NCBI GenBank assembly: GCA_049680295.1
Contig: JBAUHN010000469.1
Coordinates: 1-7,567 of the forward strand
Length of the DNA stretch: 7,567 nt
Source of the DNA: JBAUHN01 sp049680295
GTDB lineage: Bacteria; Pseudomonadota; Alphaproteobacteria; Rhodobacterales; Rhodobacteraceae
Reading direction: 5' to 3'
Numbering within the stretch: position 1 is the stretch's first letter; the number at the start of each line of letters is the position of its first letter. Position numbers and translations under genes: made by a program. Below, one piece after another: positions 1-7,277 of the stretch. The notes under the pieces are model-generated. The model worked only from the letters and a program-made list of their open reading frames with translations, searched no databases and was not told the origin of the DNA.

Positions 1-1
1 G

Positions 2-1480
2 TTCAATCCAACCGATCCGAGGTCAGCCAAATACAATCCGCTGCTGGAGGTGCGTAAAGGCCCCCATGAGGTGCGCGACGTGCAGAACATTGCTGACATT
101 CTTGTGGACCCGGAAGGCGCGCTCGAAAAACGCAATCATTGGGAAAAGACCGGACACTCCCTGCTGACTGGCGCGATCCTGCATGTGCTTTATGCAGAAG
201 AAGACAAGACATTGGCCCATGTCGCGACGTTTCTGGCGAACCCCAAGCGGACGATTGAAGCGACCCTGCGGATCATGATGACGACCAATCATCTGGGAAC
301 GCAGAACGAGCCGAAGGTGCATCCGGAAGTCGCATCGATTGCCCGCGAGATGCTGAATAAATCCGAGAATGAATTGTCCGGTGTTGTTTCCACCGCGATG
401 TCGTTTCTGGAAATCTATCGCGATCCGATGATCGCTGAGACCACTTCCAAATGTGAGTGGCGGATTGTTGATCTGAAACATGCCAAGCGTCCGGTCTCGC
501 TCTATCTGGTGGTGCCGCCCTCTGACATCTCGCGTACCAAGCCGCTGATCAGGCTTATCCTCAACCAGATCGGCCGCCGCCTGACCGAGAAACTCCCGGA
601 AGCGCAATCAGATAAAGAATGCCAAACAAAAGAACATGCCTTGTTGATGATGCTGGACGAGTTTCCGGCTTTGGGACGGCTGGATTTCTTTGAAACGGCC
701 ATGGCCTTCATGGCAGGCTATGGCATCCGCGCCTATCTAATTGCCCAATCGCTGAACCAGATCGAAAAAGCCTATGGGCCGAACAATTCCATATTGGACA
801 ATGCCCATGTGCGGGTGGCTTTTGCCACCAATGATGACCGCACGGCCAAACGTATCTCGGACACGCTGGGAACTTCCACGGAATTGCGTGCCCAGAAGAA
901 CTATGCGGGACATCGCCTCGCGCCCTGGCTCGCTCATGTGATGGTCTCGCGGCAGGAAACAGCACGGCCACTGCTAACGCCCGGCGAAGTCATGCAATTG
1001 CCGAAGGATGAGTCGCTTGTTCTTTTGGCGGGAACGCCACCAATCCGCGCCAAAAAACTGCGCTATTATGAAGACGTAAATTTTACCAGCCGCTGTCTGT
1101 CTGCACCGGTTTTGAACGCTGAGGGCCATTATTTGGATACCCCTGAACATAGTGAACATGATTGGGGTGAAAGCCGTAAGAAGGTCAACCGCCAACTGCA
1201 ACGCCAGCTCGTTCAAGATCAATTCAACGGAGCGGACGAGGGTGGTTTGAAACAGGAACCGACCCTGTTCGATGAATTTGGTAAACCACAGGAAGCTTCC
1301 AAAACAGCTGACCTTGCGCTGCTCGATGATGATTTTGATGCAGGCTCAAGCAATGCCGATGCGCTGACCCGTTCTCAGGCCAAATCACGTCAGCAATCCA
1401 AGACCCTTCAACGCGCCCATGCCATGAACAATGGTGGCAATCATGGTAATGGGCAACTTGATCTGTTGCGGGAGTTTTGA
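2..1480 (+). CDS. traG: TraG/VirD4 type IV coupling protein, 5'-truncated by the window edge
   Basis: This is the C-terminal 492 residues of a conjugative coupling protein, the inner-membrane ATPase that links the relaxase-DNA complex to the secretion channel. The reading frame is open from base 2 with no stop, and its first residues (FNPTDPRSAKYNPLLEVRKG) are internal TraG sequence, so the GTG at 50 is not the true start. The Walker B block MLDEFPALGRL has its Asp codon at 656-658. It is followed by the conserved AQSLNQI segment and by AFATNDDRTAKRISDTLGTST, all typical of the TraG/VirD4 family. The membrane segments and Walker A lie upstream, outside the window; family members are usually about 600-700 residues. 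The last 120 or so residues are a low-complexity hydrophilic tail with an acidic LLDDDFDAG patch and an Asn/Gly-rich end. The stop is 3 bases before the next gene. Identification is secure; the missing length is inferred. Confidence 0.96.
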   Translation, partial: FNPTDPRSAKYNPLLEVRKGPHEVRDVQNIADILVDPEGALEKRNHWEKTGHSLLTGAILHVLYAEEDKTLAHVATFLANPKRTIEATLRIMMTTNHLGTQNEPKVHPEVASIAREMLNKSENELSGVVSTAMSFLEIYRDPMIAETTSKCEWRIVDLKHAKRPVSLYLVVPPSDISRTKPLIRLILNQIGRRLTEKLPEAQSDKECQTKEHALLMMLDEFPALGRLDFFETAMAFMAGYGIRAYLIAQSLNQIEKAYGPNNSILDNAHVRVAFATNDDRTAKRISDTLGTSTELRAQKNYAGHRLAPWLAHVMVSRQETARPLLTPGEVMQLPKDESLVLLAGTPPIRAKKLRYYEDVNFTSRCLSAPVLNAEGHYLDTPEHSEHDWGESRKKVNRQLQRQLVQDQFNGADEGGLKQEPTLFDEFGKPQEASKTADLALLDDDFDAGSSNADALTRSQAKSRQQSKTLQRAHAMNNGGNHGNGQLDLLREF

Positions 1481-1483
1481 TCC

Positions 1484-2128
1484 ATGAAACCCCGCATCAA
1501 TGTCTATCTCGATGATCATGTGGCGGCACAATTGACGCTGGTCTGCAAAAGGCCAGGTGCCAATAAATCGCGGATCGTCAATGACGCGCTGGATCGGTTG
1601 TTCAACCCCGAAAAGGACACGAAAAGCCATTTGGCACTCATTCGGCGTCTCGACCGCATGTCCAATTCCATGGAGCGGATGGATCGCAACCAGTCGATTG
1701 AAGTCGAAACCCTGGCACTGTTCATCCGCTATTTTCTGACCATTACACCGCCGCTCTCAGGCGATGAACAGACAGGAGCTCATGCGCTTGGCAAGGAACG
1801 GTTCGAAGTGTTCGTGGCGCAGGTCGGCCGACGTCTGGCCCAAGACAAGAATTTGTTGAGCGAAGTGTTGGAAACCATCGCAGAAACGCGCCCCGATCTT
1901 TTTACCGCGACTGCCGGAGATGCAGACACAACGAACGCTGCTCCTGCAAAGCAAGCCAAACGAACATCCAACCAACAAACTCACGAAAAGCTGCCGCCGT
2001 TACAGCCGGTGATTTTTGACGAAGCCGAGCAGTTGGATCCGATGGATTTTGAATTGGAGGAAGTCGATCCTGACGATTTCGACTTCGAAGAAGGCGGATT
2101 TGAAGAGGAGGGTGATCATGCCCGTTGA
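1484..2128 (+). CDS. Ribbon-helix-helix (CopG-like) protein of the tra/trb operon, with acidic repeat tail
   Basis: This 214-residue protein begins MKPRINVYLDDHVAAQL and continues with an ANKSRIVNDALDRLF helix, a ribbon-helix-helix fold over residues 1-42 or so, which normally binds DNA as a dimer. Residues 45-130 (RRLDRMSNSMERMDRNQ, then ETLALFIRYFLTITPP) match the middle part of the CopG-like proteins found between traG and trbB in Tn4371-type elements. The family is usually annotated as a transcriptional regulator, but its target is not known to me and a structural or DNA-processing accessory role is possible. The ATG follows a GGGAG at 1470-1474 and lies 3 bases after the traG stop, so translation is probably coupled. 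The C-terminus is odd: residues 179-211 contain 18 Asp/Glu out of 33, with two related nine-residue repeats. The gene end overlaps trbB by 11 bp. Confidence 0.9.
   Translation: MKPRINVYLDDHVAAQLTLVCKRPGANKSRIVNDALDRLFNPEKDTKSHLALIRRLDRMSNSMERMDRNQSIEVETLALFIRYFLTITPPLSGDEQTGAHALGKERFEVFVAQVGRRLAQDKNLLSEVLETIAETRPDLFTATAGDADTTNAAPAKQAKRTSNQQTHEKLPPLQPVIFDEAEQLDPMDFELEEVDPDDFDFEEGGFEEEGDHAR
2036..2092 (+). repeat. Two 27-bp degenerate coding repeats (acidic nonapeptide)
   Basis: Within the ribbon-helix-helix gene, bases 2036-2062 encode DPMDFELEE and bases 2066-2092 encode DPDDFDFEE, one codon apart. The peptides agree at 6 of 9 positions with conservative changes, and the DNA agrees at 19 of 27 by direct comparison. 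A shorter GGFEEEG follows. This may be an old tandem duplication or convergence in an acidic, low-complexity tail; the sequence alone cannot separate the two. Confidence 0.6.
2105..2111 (+). promoter_or_regulatory. Strong ribosome binding site that sets the trbB start
   Basis: GAGGAGG lies 6 bases before the ATG at 2118 and inside the 3' end of the ribbon-helix-helix gene. It supports 2118 as the trbB start over the in-frame ATG at 2016, which would overlap the upstream gene by 113 bp. The same bases encode part of the Glu-rich tail, so the Shine-Dalgarno sequence and the acidic residues share sequence. Confidence 0.8.
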
Positions 2129-3131
2129 TATCGACCCAATCAGCGAAGCGGACCTTCAAATGTCGCTGATCGCAGAAGCGGGCAATCGTCGGCGCCAGAT
2201 GCTATTGACCGCTTTCGGTCCCTTGATCGAAAACGCCCTCAAGGATGACAGCGTCATTGAAGTGATGGTCAATCCTGACGGCAAACTCTGGATCGAACGG
2301 GTCGGTGATGGCCGGGTCGATATGGCGACCCAATTCAACCCCGCAGAGGCCGAACGCATCATTCGTTTGGTGGCGTCGCATATGCGCGGCGAGGTTCATG
2401 ACGGTGCACCCATCGTATCGGCAGAACTGCCAGAAACCGGTGAACGCTTCGAAGGCTTGTTGCCGCCTGTGGCACCCGCGCCCTGTTTTGCCATCCGCAA
2501 ACCGGCGGGTCGTATTTTTGAGTTGAAGGATTATGTGGAGACTGGCATAGCGACGCCGTTGCAGGCCAAAGCCTTGTCAGAAGCGGTGGTCGACCAGCGC
2601 AATATTCTGGTCATTGGCGGAACCTCGTCGGGCAAGACCACTTTGGTCAATGCGCTGCTGGCGGAAGTTGCCGAGACTGGCGATCGTGTCATCATTCTGG
2701 AAGACACGAGAGAGCTGCAATGCGCGGCCAAGGATGTTGTCTCCCTTCGAACCAAGCCGGGTATTGCAAGTCTCACGGATCTGGTGCGTTCAACGCTGCG
2801 CCTCAGACCGGACCGCATTATCGTGGGCGAAGTACGTGGGCCGGAAGCTCTCGACATGCTGAAAGCCTGGAACACCGGCCATCCCGGGGGAATTGCCACC
2901 CTCCATGCCAATTCAGGACATGGCGGCCTCTATCGCCTGGAGCAATTGATCCAGGAAGCGGTCGTTTCGGTACCGAGACGGCTCATCGCCAATGCGATTG
3001 ACGTGGTGGTCTTTATCGAAGGACGTGGCGCTGCCCGCAAGATCAGAACCATTTCACAAGTCGAGGGCCTGGATGCCAATGGCGACTATCGCCTTGTGCC
3101 TTTGGTGCCCGTTCATCTCACCACTGTTTGA
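2118..3131 (+). CDS. trbB: TrbB, VirB11-type secretion ATPase
   Basis: A 337-residue hexameric traffic ATPase of the VirB11/GspE superfamily, which acts on the cytoplasmic face of the channel and drives pilus assembly and substrate transfer. The usual motifs occur in order. Walker A GGTSSGKTT is at residues 167-175 with Lys173. The Asp box LEDTREL includes Glu195 and Asp196. The Walker B-like IIVGEVRGPEA has Glu238. The His box GHPGGIATLHAN is at about 254-265 with His255 and His263. The N-terminal domain (FGPLIENALKDDSVIEVMVNPDGKLW) is typical of TrbB. Length is close to the family norm of about 320. The start at 2118 was chosen for its GAGGAGG and its match to family N-termini. It overlaps the upstream stop by 11 bp, pointing to translational coupling. 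All catalytic residues are present, so the enzyme looks intact. Confidence 0.97.
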   Translation: MPVDIDPISEADLQMSLIAEAGNRRRQMLLTAFGPLIENALKDDSVIEVMVNPDGKLWIERVGDGRVDMATQFNPAEAERIIRLVASHMRGEVHDGAPIVSAELPETGERFEGLLPPVAPAPCFAIRKPAGRIFELKDYVETGIATPLQAKALSEAVVDQRNILVIGGTSSGKTTLVNALLAEVAETGDRVIILEDTRELQCAAKDVVSLRTKPGIASLTDLVRSTLRLRPDRIIVGEVRGPEALDMLKAWNTGHPGGIATLHANSGHGGLYRLEQLIQEAVVSVPRRLIANAIDVVVFIEGRGAARKIRTISQVEGLDANGDYRLVPLVPVHLTTV

Positions 3132-3148
3132 CCACCCCTATTCGAAAC

Positions 3149-3154
3149 AGGAAG
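3149..3154 (+). promoter_or_regulatory. Ribosome binding site for trbC
   Basis: AGGAAG sits 5 bases before the ATG at 3160, in the 28-base gap after trbB. It argues for the start at 3160 and against in-frame upstream codons inside trbB such as the ATG at 2992. The 3160 start also gives a normal signal peptide at the N-terminus. Confidence 0.7.
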
Positions 3155-3159
3155 ATTTC

Positions 3160-3510
3160 ATGACCCAGACACAATTTTCCAAGCATATTCAAGCGACCAA
3201 AAATTCGGTCGTTGCTGCTGCCGAATTTATCACTTTTACCGTTTGCTTTGCGGCTCCCGTCCATGCGGCGGGCTCCGGCATGCCCTGGGAGGCGCCCCTT
3301 CAGCAGATATTGGAATCCATTGAAGGGCCGGTTGCCAAGATTATTGCCGTCATTGTGATCATCATCACCGGGCTCAGCCTCGCCTTCGGCGATACGTCAG
3401 GCGGCTTCCGCCGTTTGATCCAGATTGTCTTCGGTCTGTCGATTGCCTTTGCCGCGACCAGCTTCTTTCTGTCCTTCTTCTCCTTTGGTGGCGGGGCGGT
3501 CATCCTATGA
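3160..3510 (+). CDS. trbC: TrbC, conjugative prepilin (VirB2-like)
   Basis: A 116-residue prepilin, the major subunit of the conjugative pilus. A long N-terminal leader is hydrophobic from about residue 17 and ends in AAPVHA, with likely cleavage after Ala36 or Ala37. The mature part has two membrane segments, about 57-77 (PVAKIIAVIVIIITGLSLAFG) and 86-107, joined by a short polar loop with Gly81-Gly82 and Arg84-Arg85. This two-helix hairpin is the VirB2/TrbC pattern. The mature length of about 80 residues is close to the RP4 pilin, which is made circular by a TraF peptidase. Whether this one is circular cannot be seen, and no TraF gene is in the window. The C-terminus is Gly-rich (SFGGGAVIL). 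The stop overlaps the trbD start as ATGA. Family assignment rests on architecture and position between trbB and trbD. Confidence 0.93.
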   Translation: MTQTQFSKHIQATKNSVVAAAEFITFTVCFAAPVHAAGSGMPWEAPLQQILESIEGPVAKIIAVIVIIITGLSLAFGDTSGGFRRLIQIVFGLSIAFAATSFFLSFFSFGGGAVIL

Positions 3511-3794
3511 GCAATTCCATCACCCGCTCTAATCGATTGCAGATTCCGGGTTTTGAAATCCCGCTGCATCGATCTTTGACCGAACCGATCCTGTTGGCTG
3601 GTGCCCCGCGTACGGTAACGATCATCAATGGCACTCTGGCAGCCTCGATCGGTCTTGGCCTGCGGCTCTGGTTGGCGGGTATTCTGCTCTGGTTTGTTTT
3701 CCACATGATCGCGGTCTGGGCGACACGCAAGGACCCCGCCTTTGTCGATGTCTTGTCCCGCCATATCCGGCACAAAATCGAATTGTCGGTGTGA
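3507..3794 (+). CDS. trbD: TrbD, VirB3-like inner-membrane channel component
   Basis: A 95-residue membrane protein of the VirB3/TrbD family, a small inner-membrane partner of the VirB4/TrbE ATPase. The soluble N-terminus contains IPGFEIPLHRSLTEPILLAGAP, the conserved start block. One long or two short hydrophobic segments follow at about residues 37-71 (TIINGTLAASIGLGLRLW, then LAGILLWFVFHMIAVW). It ends with the family's RKDPAFVDVLSRHI motif at 74-86. Length matches other TrbD proteins (about 90-100). The start is fixed by the 4-bp ATGA overlap with trbC. No good Shine-Dalgarno is visible, only a G-rich stretch at 3493-3499, so translation probably depends on ribosomes finishing trbC. The gap to trbE is 10 bases. 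Confidence 0.94.
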   Translation: MSNSITRSNRLQIPGFEIPLHRSLTEPILLAGAPRTVTIINGTLAASIGLGLRLWLAGILLWFVFHMIAVWATRKDPAFVDVLSRHIRHKIELSV

Positions 3795-3798
3795 GGAG
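3792..3798 (+). promoter_or_regulatory. Ribosome binding site that sets the trbE start
   Basis: TGAGGAG overlaps the trbD stop codon (3792-3794) and ends 6 bases before the ATG at 3805. It supports 3805, whose product begins MLNLAEYR as in other TrbE proteins, over the in-frame ATG at 3742 inside trbD. Confidence 0.8.
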
Positions 3799-3804
3799 AA
3801 GACC

Positions 3805-6471
3805 ATGCTGAACCTGGCAGAATACCGCACCAAACCCGATCGTCTCGCAGATTATCTGCCATGGGCAGCCTTGATTGCGCCGGGCATCGTTCTCAACAAG
3901 GACGGATCATTCCAGCGAACGATTGCCTATCGCGGACCTGATCTTGAAAGCGCGACCGAAGCCGAACTCGTGGCGGTCTCTGCCCGTATCAACAATATCC
4001 TGCGTCGTTTCGGGTCCGGCTGGTCGCTGTTCTTTGAAGCAACACGTCTTCCGTCTGAGCCTTATCACGAAAGCAATTTCCCCGATGCGGCTTCCTGGCT
4101 CGTCGACCAGGAACGCAAATGGGATCTGGATGCGGACGGGGTGCATTATGAAAGCCGCTATCATCTGACGTTCTTGTATCTGCCGCCCGAAGACAAGACC
4201 AACCGCAATGAGGGGCTCTTGTATGAGACGAGTGACCGGTCGAAAAAGCGGATTGATTACCGCGATCATTTGAAGGCGTTCATTGCCGAAACCGATCGAG
4301 CCATTGATCTCCTGGCCAGTATATTGCCCGAAGCGATAGCGCTGAATGATGAAGAAACATTGACCTTTTTGCATCAGGTGATTTCAAACAAAACCCATCC
4401 GGTTTCTGTCCCGGATTGTCCGGCCTATCTGGATGCCATCCTGCCGGACACGTCTTTCCTTGGAGGTTTGGAACCGATGCTTGGTGATAGGCATTTGCGA
4501 ATGCTCACCGTGCTTGGATTTCCAAACACGACCACGCCCGGCATTCTCGATGAATTGAATGATCTTGGATTCGATTATCGCTGGACGACCCGTTGGATCA
4601 GTCTGGACAAGCCGCTTGCCACCAAACAATTGACCAAGTTGAGACGTCAATGGTTCGCCAAGCGCAAATCCATCACCGCGATCCTGCGCGAGGTCATGTT
4701 CAGCCAGGAGACTGTGCTGGTTGATAGCGATGCGGACAACAAGGCGTTGGATGCCGACGAGGCGTTGCAAGAATTGGGCTCTGACGATGTGGCCTTCGGC
4801 TATGTCACCACCACAGTTGTTGTCTCCCATGAACAGGTCAATGAGGCAGACAATCGTCTGCGTTCAGTTGAACGCATCATCAATGGGCGCGGCTTCGTCA
4901 CGATCAATGAGACTTTGAATGCGGTTGACGCCTGGCTTGGGACATTGCCCGGTAACCCTTATGCCAATATACGCCAGCCGATCATTCATACGCTGAACCT
5001 AACTCATATGATGCCGGTTTCTGCTGTTTGGGCCGGGCCATCCCATAATCAACATCTTCAAGAAGCTGCGCTCATTACTGCCAAGACACGCGGGGCAACG
5101 CCATTCCGGCTTGATCTGCATGTGGGCGATGTCGGTCATTCCCTCATTGTCGGACCGACCGGTGCAGGTAAATCCGTGCTTTTGTCCCTGATGGCGCTGC
5201 AGTTCAGGCGTTATCCGCAAAGCCAGGTCTTTTTGTTCGACAAGGGCAAATCCGCCCGCGCGTCGGTGCTTGCCATGGGCGGGACCTCGTTTGATCTGGC
5301 CCTGGATGGCGGCCTGGCGTTTCAGCCTCTGGCCAATATCGACAAAGGCGCTGAACAGGCTTTTGTTTTGACTTGGTTGACAGGTCTTTTGGCCAATGAA
5401 GGGGTAGCCGTCGATCCACCGGTGAAAGACGCTCTTTGGACGGCATTACAAAGTCTGGCCTCTGCTCCCAAAGAAGAGCGAACGCTCACCGGTCTTTCAT
5501 TATTGTTGCAATCCAACCGGTTGAGGCAGGCCTTGCAGCCCTACACGTTAGAGGGACCGTTCGGGCGCATGCTCGATGCAGCACGGGATGATCTTCTGGT
5601 TTCGGATGTTCAGCATTTCGAAATGGAAGAACTGATGCATCACAAGCAATTGGTATTACCAGTTCTGACCTATCTGTTTCATCGCTTGGAAGCCCGGTTT
5701 GACGGATCACCTACCTTACTCATTCTGGATGAAGCCTGGGTGTTTCTCGATGATCCTTTGTTTTCCGCGCGAATTCGAGAGTGGCTCAAGACCCTTCGCA
5801 AGAAGAATGTCTCCGTAGTGTTCGCGACCCAGTCTCTAGCCGACATCGAGAACTCATCCATCGCTCCCGCATTGATTGAAAGCTGCCCAAGTCGGATATT
5901 CCTGCCCAATGACCGCGCCATCGAACCGCAATCACGGGCGATCTATGAACGCTTCGGATTGAATGATCGCCAGATTGAACTGATTTCGAGATCGGTTCCC
6001 AAACGTGATTATTATTATCAATCCCAACGTGGAAATCGTCTGTTTGAACTGGGCCTCGGACCGGTTGCTTTGTCGCTCTGCGGGGCCGGATCGCCGGTGG
6101 ATCAAAGACGTATCGACGACATCTTGAAATCAGCGGCACAGGAGGAATCCAAACGCCCGTTCGCAGTCGAATGGTTCAAGGCCAAGGGCCTGGACTGGGC
6201 CGCTGACTTACTGCCGGGTTTCGATCTCAACAATCGATCATCGGATGGGACAACACCCCATGACCCTGACGACTTTATTGCAGCCCATCTTGAACGTCTT
6301 GCAGGGCTCAACCACCAGATCGAAGACATCACTGCCATGTTGGCAGGGGATCCCTCTCGACCGCTCAATACCATCCAACCGGAAAACCCGATTCATGAGG
6401 TTATTCCGGAAACAAAGCCAACCGAACCCATCAACCAGACAAATCAAAAGGAGATTTCTGATGAAAGCTGA
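3805..6471 (+). CDS. trbE: TrbE, VirB4-type conjugation ATPase with C-terminal extension
   Basis: An 888-residue VirB4/TrbE ATPase, the largest energy-supplying protein of the transfer channel, working at the inner membrane with TrbD and TrbB. The N-terminus (MLNLAEYR, then DYLPWAALIAPGIVLNKDGSF) is characteristic of TrbE. A CagE/TrbE/VirB-type N-terminal domain fills most of residues 1-430. The ATPase domain has Walker A GPTGAGKS at 450-457 (Lys456), Walker B LLILDEAW at 638-645 (Asp642, Glu643) and the ATQSLADI motif from 674 with Gln676. The conserved RDYYYQSQRGNRLFELGLG block follows. Motifs are complete, so it should be active. From memory, relatives of this branch end near residue 815, soon after the LDWAADLLP motif (here at 796-804). 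This protein continues for about 80 more residues, with a probable helix (DFIAAHLERLAGLNHQIEDI) and then a Pro/Asn/Thr/Glu-rich end. It overlaps trbJ by 11 bp. Confidence 0.97.
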   Translation: MLNLAEYRTKPDRLADYLPWAALIAPGIVLNKDGSFQRTIAYRGPDLESATEAELVAVSARINNILRRFGSGWSLFFEATRLPSEPYHESNFPDAASWLVDQERKWDLDADGVHYESRYHLTFLYLPPEDKTNRNEGLLYETSDRSKKRIDYRDHLKAFIAETDRAIDLLASILPEAIALNDEETLTFLHQVISNKTHPVSVPDCPAYLDAILPDTSFLGGLEPMLGDRHLRMLTVLGFPNTTTPGILDELNDLGFDYRWTTRWISLDKPLATKQLTKLRRQWFAKRKSITAILREVMFSQETVLVDSDADNKALDADEALQELGSDDVAFGYVTTTVVVSHEQVNEADNRLRSVERIINGRGFVTINETLNAVDAWLGTLPGNPYANIRQPIIHTLNLTHMMPVSAVWAGPSHNQHLQEAALITAKTRGATPFRLDLHVGDVGHSLIVGPTGAGKSVLLSLMALQFRRYPQSQVFLFDKGKSARASVLAMGGTSFDLALDGGLAFQPLANIDKGAEQAFVLTWLTGLLANEGVAVDPPVKDALWTALQSLASAPKEERTLTGLSLLLQSNRLRQALQPYTLEGPFGRMLDAARDDLLVSDVQHFEMEELMHHKQLVLPVLTYLFHRLEARFDGSPTLLILDEAWVFLDDPLFSARIREWLKTLRKKNVSVVFATQSLADIENSSIAPALIESCPSRIFLPNDRAIEPQSRAIYERFGLNDRQIELISRSVPKRDYYYQSQRGNRLFELGLGPVALSLCGAGSPVDQRRIDDILKSAAQEESKRPFAVEWFKAKGLDWAADLLPGFDLNNRSSDGTTPHDPDDFIAAHLERLAGLNHQIEDITAMLAGDPSRPLNTIQPENPIHEVIPETKPTEPINQTNQKEISDES
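6448..6453 (+). promoter_or_regulatory. Ribosome binding site for trbJ
   Basis: AAGGAG lies 7 bases before the ATG at 6461 and within the last codons of trbE. It sets the trbJ start at 6461 and rules out the in-frame ATG at 6245, which would run 227 bp inside trbE and place about 72 hydrophilic residues before the signal peptide. Confidence 0.8.
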
Positions 6472-7204
6472 AACGAAACCAATCCTGAAGAAAACAATCT
6501 GCGCCGCGGCCCTGGCGACCTGTCTGGCAATGGCGACACTCACGCCAGCCAAGGCCTGGAAAACCGTATTTGATCCATGGAACTATCGCCAGAATATTTT
6601 GACCGCTGTGCGTTCGCTATCTGAAGTCAATCAACAGATCGAGCAATTGCGCAATGAAGCCCAGATGATCACGAAGATGGATCTCGATCTGACCAAGCTC
6701 GGCTCGACCATCTCGCCGGAACTTGCCCGAACCCTCAGCGAGATGAAGACCCTGATGGATCAGGGCAATGCCATCAAGATGCAGGTCGAACAAACAAGCC
6801 TGGAAATGCATCGCCTCTTTCCTGATGAGTTCGCAAACGCCCTGACTGGCGATGATGTGGTTAAAGATGCCAAGGAAAGATGGGACCAGACTCTTTCCGC
6901 GTATAAGCGATCAGCCAATCTGCAGGCCAAAATCTCTGAGAACATCGAAGTGGATTCCGGACTTCTCGATACGCTGCTCGACCGTTCGAGATCTTCTGTG
7001 GGCAATTTACAGGCCAGTCAGGCCGGCAATGAATTGACGGGATTGAGCGTCAAGCAGTCGCTGCAACTGCAACAATTGATGGCGGCGCAATATCGCGCAG
7101 AAACCCTGGAGCGTTCCCGCCGCATGGCCGCTGAAGAAGAGGCGCGGGTCCGGTTCAACGGATTTTTGGGCAGCAAAGACAGTTCCTATTCGCCGGGAGG
7201 TTAA
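6461..7204 (+). CDS. trbJ: TrbJ, VirB5-like periplasmic transfer protein
   Basis: A 247-residue secreted protein. In the P-type systems TrbJ is the VirB5 counterpart, a minor pilus or periplasmic component involved in mating-channel formation. A Sec-type signal peptide is clear: Lys residues at 6, 10 and 11, a hydrophobic core from about 13 to 27, and a TPAKA site with probable cleavage after Ala32. The mature protein starts WKTVFDPWNYRQNI and is mostly helical, with coiled-coil-like stretches near 50-72 (EVNQQIEQLRNEAQ) and 215-238. The block GNLQASQAGNELTGLSVKQ, followed by QLQQLMAAQYRAETLERSRR, matches the conserved C-terminal part of TrbJ. The start has an AAGGAG and overlaps trbE by 11 bp, so translation is likely coupled. 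It is followed by a 207-bp gap. Homology was judged by recognition, not by alignment. Confidence 0.93.
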   Translation: MKAETKPILKKTICAAALATCLAMATLTPAKAWKTVFDPWNYRQNILTAVRSLSEVNQQIEQLRNEAQMITKMDLDLTKLGSTISPELARTLSEMKTLMDQGNAIKMQVEQTSLEMHRLFPDEFANALTGDDVVKDAKERWDQTLSAYKRSANLQAKISENIEVDSGLLDTLLDRSRSSVGNLQASQAGNELTGLSVKQSLQLQQLMAAQYRAETLERSRRMAAEEEARVRFNGFLGSKDSSYSPGG

Positions 7205-7277
7205 GCCACCCCTTTAAACTTTTACCGTCGATCGATGCGCGTATGAGAAGCCAAAACGCGAATTGTGAAACGGTATC

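Noticed and set aside
23..607. 194-codon open frame on the - strand opposite traG
   Set aside because: It is antisense to a well conserved TraG region, has no recognisable family and only mirrors the codon pattern of the real gene.
2016..2117. N-terminal extension of trbB from the ATG at 2016
   Set aside because: It would overlap the upstream gene by 113 bp, whereas 2118 has GAGGAGG at proper spacing and a family-like N-terminus.
3300..3833. 177-codon open frame on the - strand across trbC, trbD and the trbE start
   Set aside because: It runs antisense to three recognised genes, is rich in Arg/Gln/Asp without domain features, and has no operon context.
6245..6460. N-terminal extension of trbJ from the ATG at 6245
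   Set aside because: It would bury the signal peptide behind about 72 residues; the ATG at 6461 has AAGGAG and starts directly with the signal peptide.
6512..6523. Lipobox-like LATC (residues 18-21) in the TrbJ signal peptide
   Set aside because: Thr before the Cys is a poor lipobox, the hydrophobic core continues past it, and a better Sec cleavage site exists after Ala32.
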